Shown piece by piece: positions 1 to 8,124 of a stretch of DNA of 64,000 bases (its first letter is position 1; each line of letters starts with the position of its first letter). The position numbers and the translations under genes are program-made. This stretch comes from Bacillus carboniphilus (GTDB lineage: Bacteria > Bacillota > Bacilli > Bacillales > JC228), in assembly GCF_039522365.1 (NCBI RefSeq), contig NZ_BAAADJ010000061.1, positions 45,899-109,898 of the forward strand, given 5' to 3'. The notes beneath the pieces were generated by a model. It was not told the DNA's origin. It ran no database searches and saw nothing but the letters and a program-made list of their open reading frames with translations.

Positions 1-2
1 TA

Positions 3-95
3 CCATTTGTTGTTGTTCCAATATTAACATGGTTATTGATCAGACTTTGGGGAGGAAGAAAAATCAAGTTTCATACGACTCAGATTACAAAATAA
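3..95 (+). CDS. C-terminal end of a membrane protein (partial)
   Basis: An open frame enters from the left edge and stops with TAA at 93-95. It encodes about 30 residues: a hydrophobic stretch (FVVVPILTWLLIRLWGG) followed by a basic tail. This looks like the last transmembrane helix and cytoplasmic end of a membrane protein. A good terminator lies about 120 bases downstream in the same direction. The family cannot be named from this piece, and a chance frame is possible. Confidence 0.35.
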   Translation, partial: PFVVVPILTWLLIRLWGGRKIKFHTTQITK

Positions 96-212
96 GGATG
101 CCTTTCTTCCATGTATTTAAAACAATAATTGACATCAGTCATAACATTTTTGGTCTTCCAACAGTTTAAGACATTCTGATTTGCTGTTTCAAAAACTCTA
201 TAAAGATTAAAT

Positions 213-253
213 AATGGCGTGAAAAACAGTTGTCAGTTTGCACGCCATTTTCT
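213..253 (+). terminator. Rho-independent terminator
   Basis: A perfect 9-bp stem (213-221 with 241-249) and a 19-base loop are followed by a short T run. It would end transcription of the gene entering from the left and insulate it from the convergent TetR gene. Confidence 0.6.
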
Positions 254-314
254 TGATCGTTTATAGGATATGAAATCCAATAGGAACGGGTTATTACATT
301 TCTGACACTGTGCT

Positions 315-902
315 TTAGTGATCCCTTTTCCCCAGAACCCCATAGAAGAAAATGCTTGCGATTTCTTCAGTAAGCGGAAACGCTTTTTGGTACACATGCT
401 CCTGTTGGAAATATTCTTTTAACATTTGCACATAGAATAGAATCGCTTCATTTGATAGGTTTGGGTCTACGTATCCTTGTTGTTTTCCTTCTTCAAATAG
501 TTGGATGAAGGCAGGGAGGGCTTTTTGGGCATAGACTTGTTCGATATAGTTGCCTTCTGTTGAATACTGTTTCATCATGTATTCATAAAATTCTTTGTTG
601 ATCTCGGTTGCTGCTTCTTTTTTATTAAAAATGATGCTCTTAATTTTTTCAGGATAAGGTATTTCAGCATTCAGTACTTTTTCAAATTCATTCATGGTTT
701 TATCTACATAATAGATGAAAGCCTCTTGAATCAATTTATGTTTATTCTCAAAGTAGTTATAGATGGTTACTTGAGATACATTCGCTTCCTTTGCTATCTC
801 TGATATAGATACCTTTTGGATTCCATATTTCAGAAACAAGTTAAGAGAGGCATCTAAAATGTCTAATTTCTTCTGCTCTCTCCGTCTTTGAAACCCGTCC
901 AT
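315..902 (-). CDS. TetR/AcrR family transcriptional regulator
   Basis: A 195-residue protein with the TetR layout. The N-terminal helix-turn-helix (about residues 12-57) has the typical core ISEIAKEANVSQVTIYNYF. A diverged helical ligand-binding domain follows. TetR proteins are usually ligand-released repressors. The ATG follows GGAGGTGA. An AT-rich near-palindrome just upstream (about 919-935, TTTAGTTTAATTAAA) could be its own operator. The likely target is either itself or a gene outside the window, because the + strand gene at 1051 reads away from it. The ligand cannot be inferred. Confidence 0.85.
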   Translation of the reverse strand: MDGFQRRREQKKLDILDASLNLFLKYGIQKVSISEIAKEANVSQVTIYNYFENKHKLIQEAFIYYVDKTMNEFEKVLNAEIPYPEKIKSIIFNKKEAATEINKEFYEYMMKQYSTEGNYIEQVYAQKALPAFIQLFEEGKQQGYVDPNLSNEAILFYVQMLKEYFQQEHVYQKAFPLTEEIASIFFYGVLGKRDH

Positions 903-1050
903 TCACTTCACCTCCACTTTAGTTTAATTAAATTTTTGAAATAAAACAAATCATGAAGTTCAAAAAGAACAAATGTTAATTTACTAGGAACTTTTTCTTA
1001 CTCCCATCCGTATTAAAAGTAAGATATCTTTTCAGGGTGGAGTGAGGAAG

Positions 1051-1788
1051 ATGGGTTCAGGAGCTATCGCTTTTTACATTGTAATGGGTTGGACCTTATT
1101 GATAACGGGAGGACTTACTTACTTAATAGTAAAACAGAAGAATTACGACTTAATTTCTGGCTTCGGTAATAAAACAAAAGAAGAACAAGAACAGTTAATC
1201 CAAAATGGATATCCGCAAGCCATTGGGAAAGTACTATTGCATACTTGGATCATTTTGCTGATCTCCTTCATATTGGGAATTTTTCAAGTCCCCTATGGTT
1301 TTGGGATAGGGTTAGCCATCTATTTAATCTATCTCTTAGTGGGAATGGTGTATGTGCAAAAATATTATCTAGTGGATAAACGAAAAAAGTATGGCGTGTT
1401 AACCAGTGTTTTTTCACTAATAGTATTGCTCGGTGTAGGTGGACTTGCTTTTGCTGGATTTCAAGATGAGAAACCAGAAGTGAAAGATGGTGTTTTCAAA
1501 ATACACGGTATGTATGGAGTCGAATGGCCAATTGAAGATATTGATGAAGTTACACTACTTGATAAACTGCCGGAAGTAAAACTAAAATCAAATGGATTTG
1601 CAGCAGCAGGAAGGTTAAAAGGTTCTTTTCGCCTAGAGGAACCTTATGGAAAAGGAAAATTATTTGTCCATAAGGGATATTCCCCTTATTTATATATTCA
1701 AAAGGATGATGAATACCTTATTCTAAATAGAAAAAATCAAGATGAACTATATGAGTTGATGGTGGAAATTCAATCAACCAATAAATAA
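1051..1788 (+). CDS. DUF3784-like membrane protein with C-terminal soluble domain
   Basis: A 245-residue protein with four predicted transmembrane segments (about 4-25, 62-80, 84-103, 116-137) and a C-terminal soluble domain of about 105 residues. The N-terminal part has the DUF3784 hallmark between the first two helices (LISGFGNKTKEEQEQL). The C-terminal part resembles small PH-like domains found in Firmicute membrane proteins, but this is a guess. I start at ATG 1051, with AGGGTGG at 1034-1040 as the ribosome site. The GTG at 1042 lies too close to that site. Function is unknown. Confidence 0.7.
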   Translation: MGSGAIAFYIVMGWTLLITGGLTYLIVKQKNYDLISGFGNKTKEEQEQLIQNGYPQAIGKVLLHTWIILLISFILGIFQVPYGFGIGLAIYLIYLLVGMVYVQKYYLVDKRKKYGVLTSVFSLIVLLGVGGLAFAGFQDEKPEVKDGVFKIHGMYGVEWPIEDIDEVTLLDKLPEVKLKSNGFAAAGRLKGSFRLEEPYGKGKLFVHKGYSPYLYIQKDDEYLILNRKNQDELYELMVEIQSTNK

Positions 1789-1818
1789 AAGCCTATCATA
1801 GAGAGATAGGCTTCTATT
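1789..1818. terminator. Bidirectional terminator
   Basis: A perfect 9-bp stem (1789-1797 with 1805-1813) sits between two convergent genes, with A/T runs on both sides. It overlaps the stop region of the DoxX-like gene. Confidence 0.65.
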
Positions 1819-2203
1819 TATGAACGGCTTTTTTTACAAAAAGTGAGACAAAATTGGCTCTATAAATGAAGAGTAAGTATGTTTCGCATAGAAGAAGTAT
1901 AATGGCAAGTACAAGAAGCGAATGATCATGAAGTAGGTGCAACAAGAAGATGTTTGCAATCAATGGGGCCAAAATTGCTAATGCCAGAGGGACAAAGCGA
2001 TTTATTAGTAGTAAGCACCCACATATGATTTCCAAAGATTTTTCTAAGACTAATAGATAAGGAAGCTGAAATACCTGCATGGCTTCATCACTGGTAGCAA
2101 TATAAGGATCAAGATTAAATATGACAAAGTATCCATTAATACCCGCAACAAGAAAAATAAAGCCTAAAATATAACGTGGTAAAGCTTTCATCCAACTTTT
2201 CAT
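1814..2203 (-). CDS. DoxX-like small membrane protein
   Basis: A 129-residue, very hydrophobic protein with four predicted helices. The N-terminal motif RYILGFIFLVAGINGYF matches the first helix of DoxX/YphA-type proteins, small membrane proteins linked to respiratory or thiol stress in various bacteria. The ATG follows a GGGGGG-type ribosome site. It is monocistronic, converging with the DUF3784-like gene. The precise role is unknown. Confidence 0.65.
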   Translation of the reverse strand: MKSWMKALPRYILGFIFLVAGINGYFVIFNLDPYIATSDEAMQVFQLPYLLVLEKSLEIICGCLLLINRFVPLALAILAPLIANIFLLHLLHDHSLLVLAIILLLCETYLLFIYRANFVSLFVKKAVHK

Positions 2204-2363
2204 TTAATCCCCCCTATAAAATCCCTTTATTTAGATTATACAAAACAATATATAATCTTTGTGCTTGAAGCTTCTAAAATATTCTAATTTTCATAAAAAA
2301 TGGTTTACAAAGGGAACGTGCGTTTGTAATATAGAGATAATTAGATAAATGGAGGGTCATTTC

Positions 2364-2849
2364 ATGTCGGTAAACGTTGTTAAACATGAAGAATTAAAGT
2401 TAATCGGGATTCCATGTGTAAGTTTGAAAGAGATGGCAACTAAATATAAAAATGCAAAAGAGGGGTTACTCTCTGCTACAAAACATATGGAAAATATCAT
2501 AAACCCTAACATTCACTACGGAATTTGGCCAACAAGTGAAGTGCAAAAAAACCCAGATACACATGTGTACATTCTTTGTGTTGAAGTATCTACATTCGAT
2601 GGGGTACCGGAATGGTTTTTCAAGACAACTCTAGCTCCACAAGAATGTATTGTCGCAGTAGACAATAGTGATCGTTGCTTCGATAATGCTGGTGAAAAAA
2701 TTCAGCAGTTTAAAGAAGAGAATCAAGTTCAAGTGTCCGCAGAAGAAAGAACGTATACGATTTGTGAAAAGTATGAGTACGAAGGGGAAGGGTATTCTCG
2801 CTATTCTTTGCCTATTGTCCCACAAACACAAACCGCTTCCAACAAATAG
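2364..2849 (+). CDS. GyrI-like / AraC effector-binding domain protein
   Basis: A 161-residue stand-alone small-molecule-binding domain of the GyrI-like (SHS2, Rob/BmrR effector-binding) type. It has an N-terminal strand with a KLIGIPCVS motif and a late YEYEGEGY segment. Family members bind hydrophobic cationic ligands or sequester drugs. I start at ATG 2364 because GGAGGG at 2351-2356 lies eight bases upstream. An in-frame ATG at 2349 sits next to that same site and has no ribosome site of its own. It appears monocistronic with a terminator overlapping its 3' end. Confidence 0.7.
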   Translation: MSVNVVKHEELKLIGIPCVSLKEMATKYKNAKEGLLSATKHMENIINPNIHYGIWPTSEVQKNPDTHVYILCVEVSTFDGVPEWFFKTTLAPQECIVAVDNSDRCFDNAGEKIQQFKEENQVQVSAEERTYTICEKYEYEGEGYSRYSLPIVPQTQTASNK

Positions 2850-2866
2850 TAGGAGCGGTTTTATCT
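2831..2866 (+). terminator. Terminator of GyrI-like gene
   Basis: AACCGCT(T)CC pairs with GGAGCGGTT (one bulge) and a T-rich tail follows. The left arm lies inside the last codons of the gene. Confidence 0.6.
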
Positions 2867-2920
2867 TTTCCGTGTTGGAGAAATAATCTACTGATACAAG
2901 TACCTCATTCGTAAGATTTG

Positions 2921-2952
2921 TGCTATAATTTGGTATATTTCTCTACCAAATT
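2921..2952 (+). promoter_or_regulatory. Extended -10 promoter with a perfect inverted repeat (cyclophilin gene)
   Basis: TGCTATAAT at 2921-2929 is an extended -10 element. A perfect 9-bp inverted repeat, AATTTGGTA (2927-2935) and TACCAAATT (2944-2952), begins inside the -10 box. It could be an operator covering the start of transcription or a 5' hairpin stabilising the mRNA. Confidence 0.5.
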
Positions 2953-2982
2953 GTCGACTATTAGGAGGATTAGGAGAAACCA

Positions 2983-3642
2983 ATGATCTTAAAGAAAAAA
3001 GGTTACATACTGCTCTTAACCACATGGATGTTTACTATTATGTTGGCAGCTTGTGGTTCAACTCAATCTGAAACAGGAGGAAATGACTTGAAAACTATTG
3101 AAAACTATCCAACATCTATTGAAGAAAATCCGATTGTAACGGTTACCATGGAAAATGGGGATGAAATGAAAATTGAACTGTATCCAAAGGTTGCACCAAA
3201 TACAGTTGCCAATTTCATTTCTTTAATTGAAAAAGGATTCTATAACGGTGTCATTTTTCACCGTGTTATTCCTGGGTTTATGATCCAAGGTGGAGACCCT
3301 AACGGAAATGGAACTGGTGGCCCTGACTACTCCATTAAAGGCGAATTCAGTTCAAATGGATTTGAGAATAACCTAAAGCATGACCGTGGAGTATTATCAA
3401 TGGCTCGTACAATGGTTCCTGATTCTGCAGGTTCTCAATTTTTCATCATGGTAAAGAATTCTCCACACTTAGACGGTCAATATGCTGCCTTCGGAAAAGT
3501 CATTGAGGGAATGGAAGTGGCTGACAACATCGTAGCTGCTAAGAGAGATATGTCAGACAAGCCTTATGAAGATCAAAAAATGAAGACTGTTACAGTGGAT
3601 ACGAAAGGGCTGGATTATCCAGATCCAGAAGTAATTAAATAA
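2983..3642 (+). CDS. Cyclophilin-type peptidyl-prolyl isomerase, lipoprotein
   Basis: A 219-residue exported PPIase. It has a signal peptide with lipobox LAAC (Cys24), so it should be lipid-anchored on the outer face of the membrane, followed by a short linker and a complete bacterial cyclophilin domain (about 47-210). Catalytic-site motifs are present: FHRVIPGFMIQGGDP, GSQFFI and HLDGQYAAFG. Such enzymes assist folding of secreted proteins. The ATG has AGGAGGATTAGGAG upstream. Most Bacillus genomes carry a cytoplasmic PpiB; the anchored version is a less common variant. It is monocistronic with its own promoter and terminator. Confidence 0.9.
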   Translation: MILKKKGYILLLTTWMFTIMLAACGSTQSETGGNDLKTIENYPTSIEENPIVTVTMENGDEMKIELYPKVAPNTVANFISLIEKGFYNGVIFHRVIPGFMIQGGDPNGNGTGGPDYSIKGEFSSNGFENNLKHDRGVLSMARTMVPDSAGSQFFIMVKNSPHLDGQYAAFGKVIEGMEVADNIVAAKRDMSDKPYEDQKMKTVTVDTKGLDYPDPEVIK

Positions 3643-3659
3643 GAAAAATTTTAAAATGG

Positions 3660-3692
3660 GGCAACCACTATAATTTCGTGGTTGCCTCCTTA
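3660..3692. terminator. Terminator between convergent genes
   Basis: A perfect 9-bp stem, GGCAACCAC (3660-3668) with GTGGTTGCC (3678-3686), serves the cyclophilin gene and probably also the convergent oxidoreductase gene. Confidence 0.65.
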
Positions 3693-3699
3693 TTTTCAA

Positions 3700-4719
3700 T
3701 CATATTTTTATGTCCTCTACGTGCTTATAATAAGAGGACAAATCAACCCATTTATTTTCAGCTTTACGAAGCACATCCAAAACCACTTGAGCTTCGTACC
3801 CTTTGGAAAAATCATAGATGTCTGCTGCTTTTCCATGAATGGCATCTATTATATGCTTTAAAATCCATGGATGCTCTGATGGGTGTTCCAATTCTAGTTC
3901 CATAAGAGGCTCACCAGTTGAACCAGCCAATAGAGTTCGGAAGTTTTTAAACGTGATGGTCCCTTTTGTTCCGTAGGCTGTAAGCGAAACATTTTCTTCG
4001 CCAGCCACGCCACTAACACCATCTATTAAAATCGTTTCTCCTGTTTCAAGTTTCATTCTGGCAATAACATTATTTTCACATTCATCCACGCTTGGGTAAT
4101 GGACTTCACTTTGGACATGAGTAATTCTTCCAAACATACGTTGAATGGCTTGAATAAGGTGTATTCCTTGTTCAAGTAAGAATCCACCTTGTTCACGTGT
4201 GGAGATCCAACTGTTTTGTTGCCATTCAGGTGGCCAGTTTGGATAGTGCATGGTAAGGCTAATTCTCTTTAGGTCACCCAAAAACCCGTCTTTCACCATT
4301 TGATGAAACTTTTTTATCGGTGGCAAGTAGTTCTGACCAAAGTGAAGAGCATGGATGACGTTTGTTTGTTCAGCCTTCATCCACATATTTTTAGCTTCTA
4401 AAATGGAGTTCGCTAATGGCTTTTCACATAAAACATGAATGCCCTGATCCATTACATCATTTAGGATTTTTTTATGAGTAGCAGGTGGGGTAGCAATGTA
4501 GATTAAGTCTAAATCCATTTCTGAAAGCATGTCATGGTGAGAGTGATACCAATGAGGAATATCGTGATGTTTTGCCACTTCTTCTGCAACAGTAGCATTC
4601 ACATCACAGACAGCAGTAACGGTTATTTCATCTTTTGAATGCAGGAAGGAGATTGGCTTGATTATATTTTTTCCAAATGCACCTAACCCGATGACTCCCA
4701 TTTTAATTGTTGAACTCAT
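3700..4719 (-). CDS. Gfo/Idh/MocA family NAD(P)-dependent oxidoreductase
   Basis: A 339-residue dehydrogenase. The N-terminal Rossmann fold has the dinucleotide motif VIGLGAFG, and the family-typical CEKPL motif follows at about residue 97. The C-terminal alpha/beta domain carries substrate residues, including the QGIHLIQ stretch. The family oxidises or reduces sugars, inositols and related polyols. Its start has AAGGAG upstream. The next upstream gene on the same strand is an MFS carrier, so uptake and oxidation of a sugar or polyol is a reasonable inference, although a terminator separates them. Substrate unknown. Confidence 0.85.
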   Translation of the reverse strand: MSSTIKMGVIGLGAFGKNIIKPISFLHSKDEITVTAVCDVNATVAEEVAKHHDIPHWYHSHHDMLSEMDLDLIYIATPPATHKKILNDVMDQGIHVLCEKPLANSILEAKNMWMKAEQTNVIHALHFGQNYLPPIKKFHQMVKDGFLGDLKRISLTMHYPNWPPEWQQNSWISTREQGGFLLEQGIHLIQAIQRMFGRITHVQSEVHYPSVDECENNVIARMKLETGETILIDGVSGVAGEENVSLTAYGTKGTITFKNFRTLLAGSTGEPLMELELEHPSEHPWILKHIIDAIHGKAADIYDFSKGYEAQVVLDVLRKAENKWVDLSSYYKHVEDIKI

Positions 4720-4825
4720 TCACCCAACTCCTTAACTAATGAAATTCATTATCTATTCTATAGAAATACGGTCTATTGAATAGTCTATTTTTGGAAAAAT
4801 TTATATGTTATAATTAGGATAGAGA

Positions 4826-4867
4826 GAAAAAACAAGGTCCCTGTCAACAGGCACCTTGTGTTTTTTT
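4826..4867. terminator. Terminator of the MFS gene
   Basis: ACAAGGT (4832-4838) pairs with ACCTTGT (4853-4859); T runs occur on both strands. It separates the carrier from the downstream oxidoreductase gene. Confidence 0.65.
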
Positions 4868-4869
4868 GT

Positions 4870-6159
4870 TTAATGTAGGTCTACTAAATTCTTAGATTCT
4901 CCCGTTTGTGAATGGGCCTGTTTTACTAACAAACTTCCTTTTCTTAAGAAATAGAAAGCGATGATGAAAGTTAGAGATGCTCCATAGAAGAGAGCAGGAT
5001 GGCTCCAGACGTCCATTAGTAACCCGAGAAGTCCTGGGGCAATAATAGCGGAGGCCATTGAAAATAAATAATACAACCCCGTAAAGAAACCAATTCTACT
5101 TTTTCCACCCAAATCCGCAACTAAAGGGTAAGCCTGAACGTTAATGAATGACCATGCAATCCCTCCTAAAAATAAAACAATCTGAAGGAGGAGGACCTGG
5201 TTACTAATTGGTACAAAAGGTAACAACGGAATAATGATAAAGATAAGAGGAAGTAGTACCAAACCTACTAACATTATTGGTGCCTTTCCCCATTTACTCC
5301 CAAGTAAACCAGCTGGAATCGCGAAAAGAACAAATGATAAACTAAAGAATCCCAGTGTAAAACCGGCTGTACTTTCATCCATTTTCAAATGCTCTACTGC
5401 ATAAATCGTAAACTGAGATTCAATTCCGGTATAACCTATAAAATAAATAAAAATAGCAAGAAGAATAAAGAAGTGACCTCTAAATTCAGGTTTCTTTAAT
5501 GTTTTTATTCCTTCACGTAACGAATTAGTTGCTTGGCTTTCATCCAATGAATCGCTAGTATTCGAAGCATAAGGTGGTTTTCGATCTACCGTAAAATAGA
5601 GCAGGACAAAGGTAATAAATAATAAAAGTCCAGCTACGATAAAAGGGTAAGCGCGGTCCACCCCATATAACTTCGATAATCCAAACAGTGCAACAATAGC
5701 TCCCACTCCACCCATAAAATTGATAATTCCATTAGCTGTTGAGCGTTTTTCTGGAGGAGTATGGTCAGGCATTAGAGCAATTACGGGTGCTCGATAGATG
5801 GTCATGGCTAGTAAAAACATAATATCTACGGCAATAAGAATCCAAAACGTAATCGTGGAAACAAAAGGGATCAGTATAAATGTAAGAGCTGCTATCGGCA
5901 TTCCTACCACAAGAAAGGGAAGACGATTCCCAATCCGAGTACTCATTCTGTCTGACCACGCTCCAATTACCGGGATCAAAAGAACAGCTAGTAAATTATC
6001 AAGCCCCATTATGGCCCCACGGACAGCCTTACTATCAATATAATCCCCTAGAATGAGTGGCATATAGGCATTATAAAATGTCCAAACAAGCATTAAAGCA
6101 AAAAATCCGCTTCCAATCACAAATATTTTAGAATACAAAAATGGTCGTTCCTGTTTCAT
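4870..6159 (-). CDS. MFS transporter, SLC45/GPH-like sugar carrier
   Basis: A 429-residue, 12-helix carrier. The N-terminal part has a motif after helix 2 (GAWSDRMSTRIGNRLPFL) typical of sugar:cation symporters related to SLC45 and GPH proteins. There is a long central cytoplasmic loop at about residues 190-220. I start at ATG 6159, where AGAGGTG lies at the right distance; the frame stays open for 15 more codons upstream without a ribosome site. Its neighbour is a Gfo/Idh/MocA dehydrogenase, which suggests a sugar or polyol substrate. This is inference. Confidence 0.8.
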   Translation of the reverse strand: MKQERPFLYSKIFVIGSGFFALMLVWTFYNAYMPLILGDYIDSKAVRGAIMGLDNLLAVLLIPVIGAWSDRMSTRIGNRLPFLVVGMPIAALTFILIPFVSTITFWILIAVDIMFLLAMTIYRAPVIALMPDHTPPEKRSTANGIINFMGGVGAIVALFGLSKLYGVDRAYPFIVAGLLLFITFVLLYFTVDRKPPYASNTSDSLDESQATNSLREGIKTLKKPEFRGHFFILLAIFIYFIGYTGIESQFTIYAVEHLKMDESTAGFTLGFFSLSFVLFAIPAGLLGSKWGKAPIMLVGLVLLPLIFIIIPLLPFVPISNQVLLLQIVLFLGGIAWSFINVQAYPLVADLGGKSRIGFFTGLYYLFSMASAIIAPGLLGLLMDVWSHPALFYGASLTFIIAFYFLRKGSLLVKQAHSQTGESKNLVDLH

Positions 6160-6301
6160 ATAGCACCTCTTAAAAATTTGGATACTTATATATTCGGTTT
6201 TCAAAAGGTTTTTTCCTTTAATTTTCCTTACTTGATTCTGGTCGGAAGTACTTTTGGAAGATTCAGAAAAACTATTCAGTATTATATTTGAGATGTGGTA
6301 C

Positions 6302-6334
6302 TATAATAGGTATGTATGAATGAATAATCATTCA
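6302..6334 (+). promoter_or_regulatory. Promoter -10 and FadR-type operator of the SCP2 gene
   Basis: TATAAT lies at 6302-6307. At 6317-6334 the sequence TGAATGAATAATCATTCA is an uninterrupted match to the Bacillus FadR (YsiA) operator consensus TGAATGANTANTCATTCA. It sits just downstream of the -10 box, where a bound TetR-type repressor would block transcription. The -35 box is weak. Confidence 0.75.
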
Positions 6335-6353
6335 TTATTGAAGGGGGATCACA

Positions 6354-6719
6354 ATGACCAAGACAATTGAGCAGTATTCACTTGAACAGATGATGAGTTT
6401 AATTGAGAAAGCGCTGAATGAGAAAAATGAAGCTATACAGGATGTTAACAGTGTTTATCAATTCGATATTAAAGATGAGGATGTTGTAATTTATCAGCTA
6501 CAACTCAGCAATGGGGTTGCAAAGGTTACAAAAGGGTCCGAGTTAGAAGCCGTATGTACACTTAAAATGTCACTGGGTAGCTTCCGAAAGTTTTTGATTG
6601 GCAAACTTAATGGAACTACGGCCTTCATGATGGGGAAACTGAAGATAGACGGTGACCTTGGGAAAGCGATGAAGATAGAGAGTATTTTACGGCAGTATGA
6701 TATTGAGGAGTATTTATAA
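6354..6719 (+). CDS. SCP2 sterol-binding domain protein
   Basis: A 121-residue protein consisting of a single SCP2 (sterol carrier protein 2) lipid-binding domain, seen in the C-terminal pattern TAFMMGKLKIDGDLGKAMKI. SCP2 proteins hold fatty acyl or other lipid chains. The ATG follows AAGGGGGATC. The perfect FadR-type operator upstream suggests induction by long-chain acyl-CoA together with beta-oxidation genes. That makes a role as a fatty-acid or acyl-CoA carrier likely. The regulatory link is inferred from the operator alone. Confidence 0.85.
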   Translation: MTKTIEQYSLEQMMSLIEKALNEKNEAIQDVNSVYQFDIKDEDVVIYQLQLSNGVAKVTKGSELEAVCTLKMSLGSFRKFLIGKLNGTTAFMMGKLKIDGDLGKAMKIESILRQYDIEEYL

Positions 6720-6726
6720 AGAGTGG

Positions 6727-6754
6727 AAAGGGCCAGGGATAGGTCCTTTTTTGT
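6727..6754 (+). terminator. Terminator of the SCP2 gene
   Basis: AAAGGGCC (6727-6734) pairs with GGTCCTTT (6742-6749, one G-U pair) and is followed by TTTTTG. Confidence 0.6.
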
Positions 6755-6810
6755 TTTCCTGATTATGTCCATATGCTGGTTATTGTTCTGGCTTTGAAAG
6801 GGTTTAGAGA

Positions 6811-7000
6811 AAACTAGGAAATAAATCTAGTTTATGTTCTGGTTTTAGAATTGGAGGTTACAAACTAGGAGATAAATCCAATTTATGTTCTAATTTTTAT
6901 ACAGGGAGGGGGCAAACCAGGAGATAAATCCAGTTTATGTTCTAGTTTTTAGAGTTGGAGGTTAGAACTAGGAGATAAAAACAGTTTATCCTCTGGTTTT
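6811..7000. repeat. Four-copy 51-bp tandem repeat of imperfect palindromes
   Basis: Four related 36-37 base units start at 6811, 6862, 6914 and 6964. Each begins near AAACTAGGAGATAAAT, ends near TTTATGTTCTAGTTTT, and is itself an imperfect inverted repeat (AAACTAG...CTAGTTT, ATAAA...TTTAT). Spacers of 14-15 bases contain a GGAGG-like stretch. A degenerate partial copy precedes the array at about 6775-6795. No open frame spans it. It occupies the intergenic gap between the SCP2 terminator and the DUF3231 terminator. Confidence 0.8.
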
Positions 7001-7045
7001 GAAAAAAAGCCCTGGTAATCATTCCATAAATCCAACAAACGCATG

Positions 7046-7075
7046 AAAAGAGTGGCCAATAGCCGCGGCCACTCT
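7046..7075 (-). terminator. Terminator of the DUF3231 gene
   Basis: AGAGTGGCC (7049-7057) pairs with GGCCACTCT (7067-7075); a T run follows on the minus strand. The stem includes bases of the stop codon. Confidence 0.7.
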
Positions 7076-8075
7076 ACTTCGTTAACTGATTTCTATCTTC
7101 CATTTGCGGAGGTTGTTCTAACCAGCCATTCTTTGCCATAATTTTTCCACCGTCTTGACCAAAGGTTAAAATATCTTTCGCCGTTCCAATCATGGTCAAC
7201 GGTAAATCACTTCTTAAACTAAAGGTAGTTCCAATGGCATTACTTCCTAAACCGAAGTTACTGAATAAACTCGTGCAATACATCATGAGTTTATCTGAGA
7301 AAGGTGCAACCTTCGATGTAGTTGCCTTCGCTCCCCACGTAGCAGGAGGCTGGATGTCACTTTGAAGTAGTATTTTTGTATAATCTGTTACTATTTTTTT
7401 GGATAACTCTTTCCCTGCAATAAAATACTTTTTTACATCCGGCTCATTGGCTACCTGTGCAAACCCCGTCATCATTTGCATACCAAAGACATTTGTTTCA
7501 ATCGCAAAATATATGTATGAAACCTCCACCGTATTTAGCGCTCTTTTATCTGAAAAAAGGTTGAAACCAGACATATAATTTGTACTTTCCGCAAATTCTA
7601 CCGCTTTTGGCATTGTTACAGCAGGAGAGGGTGATAAGACACGGTGGTCTTGTAAATATTCTACGCATTCGCCATAAATGCTTTGATATAGTCCAGTCAG
7701 TTCTTTGTATAAAAGAACAAGATCTTTTCTATAAGACATACTTAAGTGAAGAGTATGTAATCCAGTACCTATTTGCACCAATGTACGAAGGAACATAATA
7801 TCAAACATGTTATCAAAGAGCTTTGGTACATCTTTATTTACATCCTGTTCCGTAAAGCCTACAGGTATAACAGCTCCTTCACTTGTAAAAAGAACCTTTA
7901 GTTTTTCTACTACTTGTACAACCTTTTGATGTGAAGTCGATAAAATTTCACGAGCACGTTCATCATCTGCTTTTTCAATGAAATATTCTAAAATCCTCTG
8001 AACCATGGTTTTTTCTTGGTAGGTCATCCACAGTGTAGCTAATTCGCTAGAGCTTAATGGTGTTTTATTCGGCAT
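7074..8075 (-). CDS. DUF3231 family protein
   Basis: A 333-residue protein made of two similar helical halves (about 1-165 and 170-333), as in the Bacillaceae DUF3231 family. That family has a predicted ferritin-like helical fold but no assigned activity. The protein has no signal peptide and only moderately hydrophobic helices. Its start follows AGGAGG. Members are often multi-copy and turn up in spore proteomes; I cannot tell whether that applies here. It lies 49 bases downstream of two CBO0543 membrane genes, so co-transcription is possible. Confidence 0.75.
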   Translation of the reverse strand: MPNKTPLSSSELATLWMTYQEKTMVQRILEYFIEKADDERAREILSTSHQKVVQVVEKLKVLFTSEGAVIPVGFTEQDVNKDVPKLFDNMFDIMFLRTLVQIGTGLHTLHLSMSYRKDLVLLYKELTGLYQSIYGECVEYLQDHRVLSPSPAVTMPKAVEFAESTNYMSGFNLFSDKRALNTVEVSYIYFAIETNVFGMQMMTGFAQVANEPDVKKYFIAGKELSKKIVTDYTKILLQSDIQPPATWGAKATTSKVAPFSDKLMMYCTSLFSNFGLGSNAIGTTFSLRSDLPLTMIGTAKDILTFGQDGGKIMAKNGWLEQPPQMEDRNQLTK

Positions 8076-8124
8076 GTGAAACCTCCTTAGGTGATTCTAG
8101 ACCATTTATTCCCACATAATTTTA

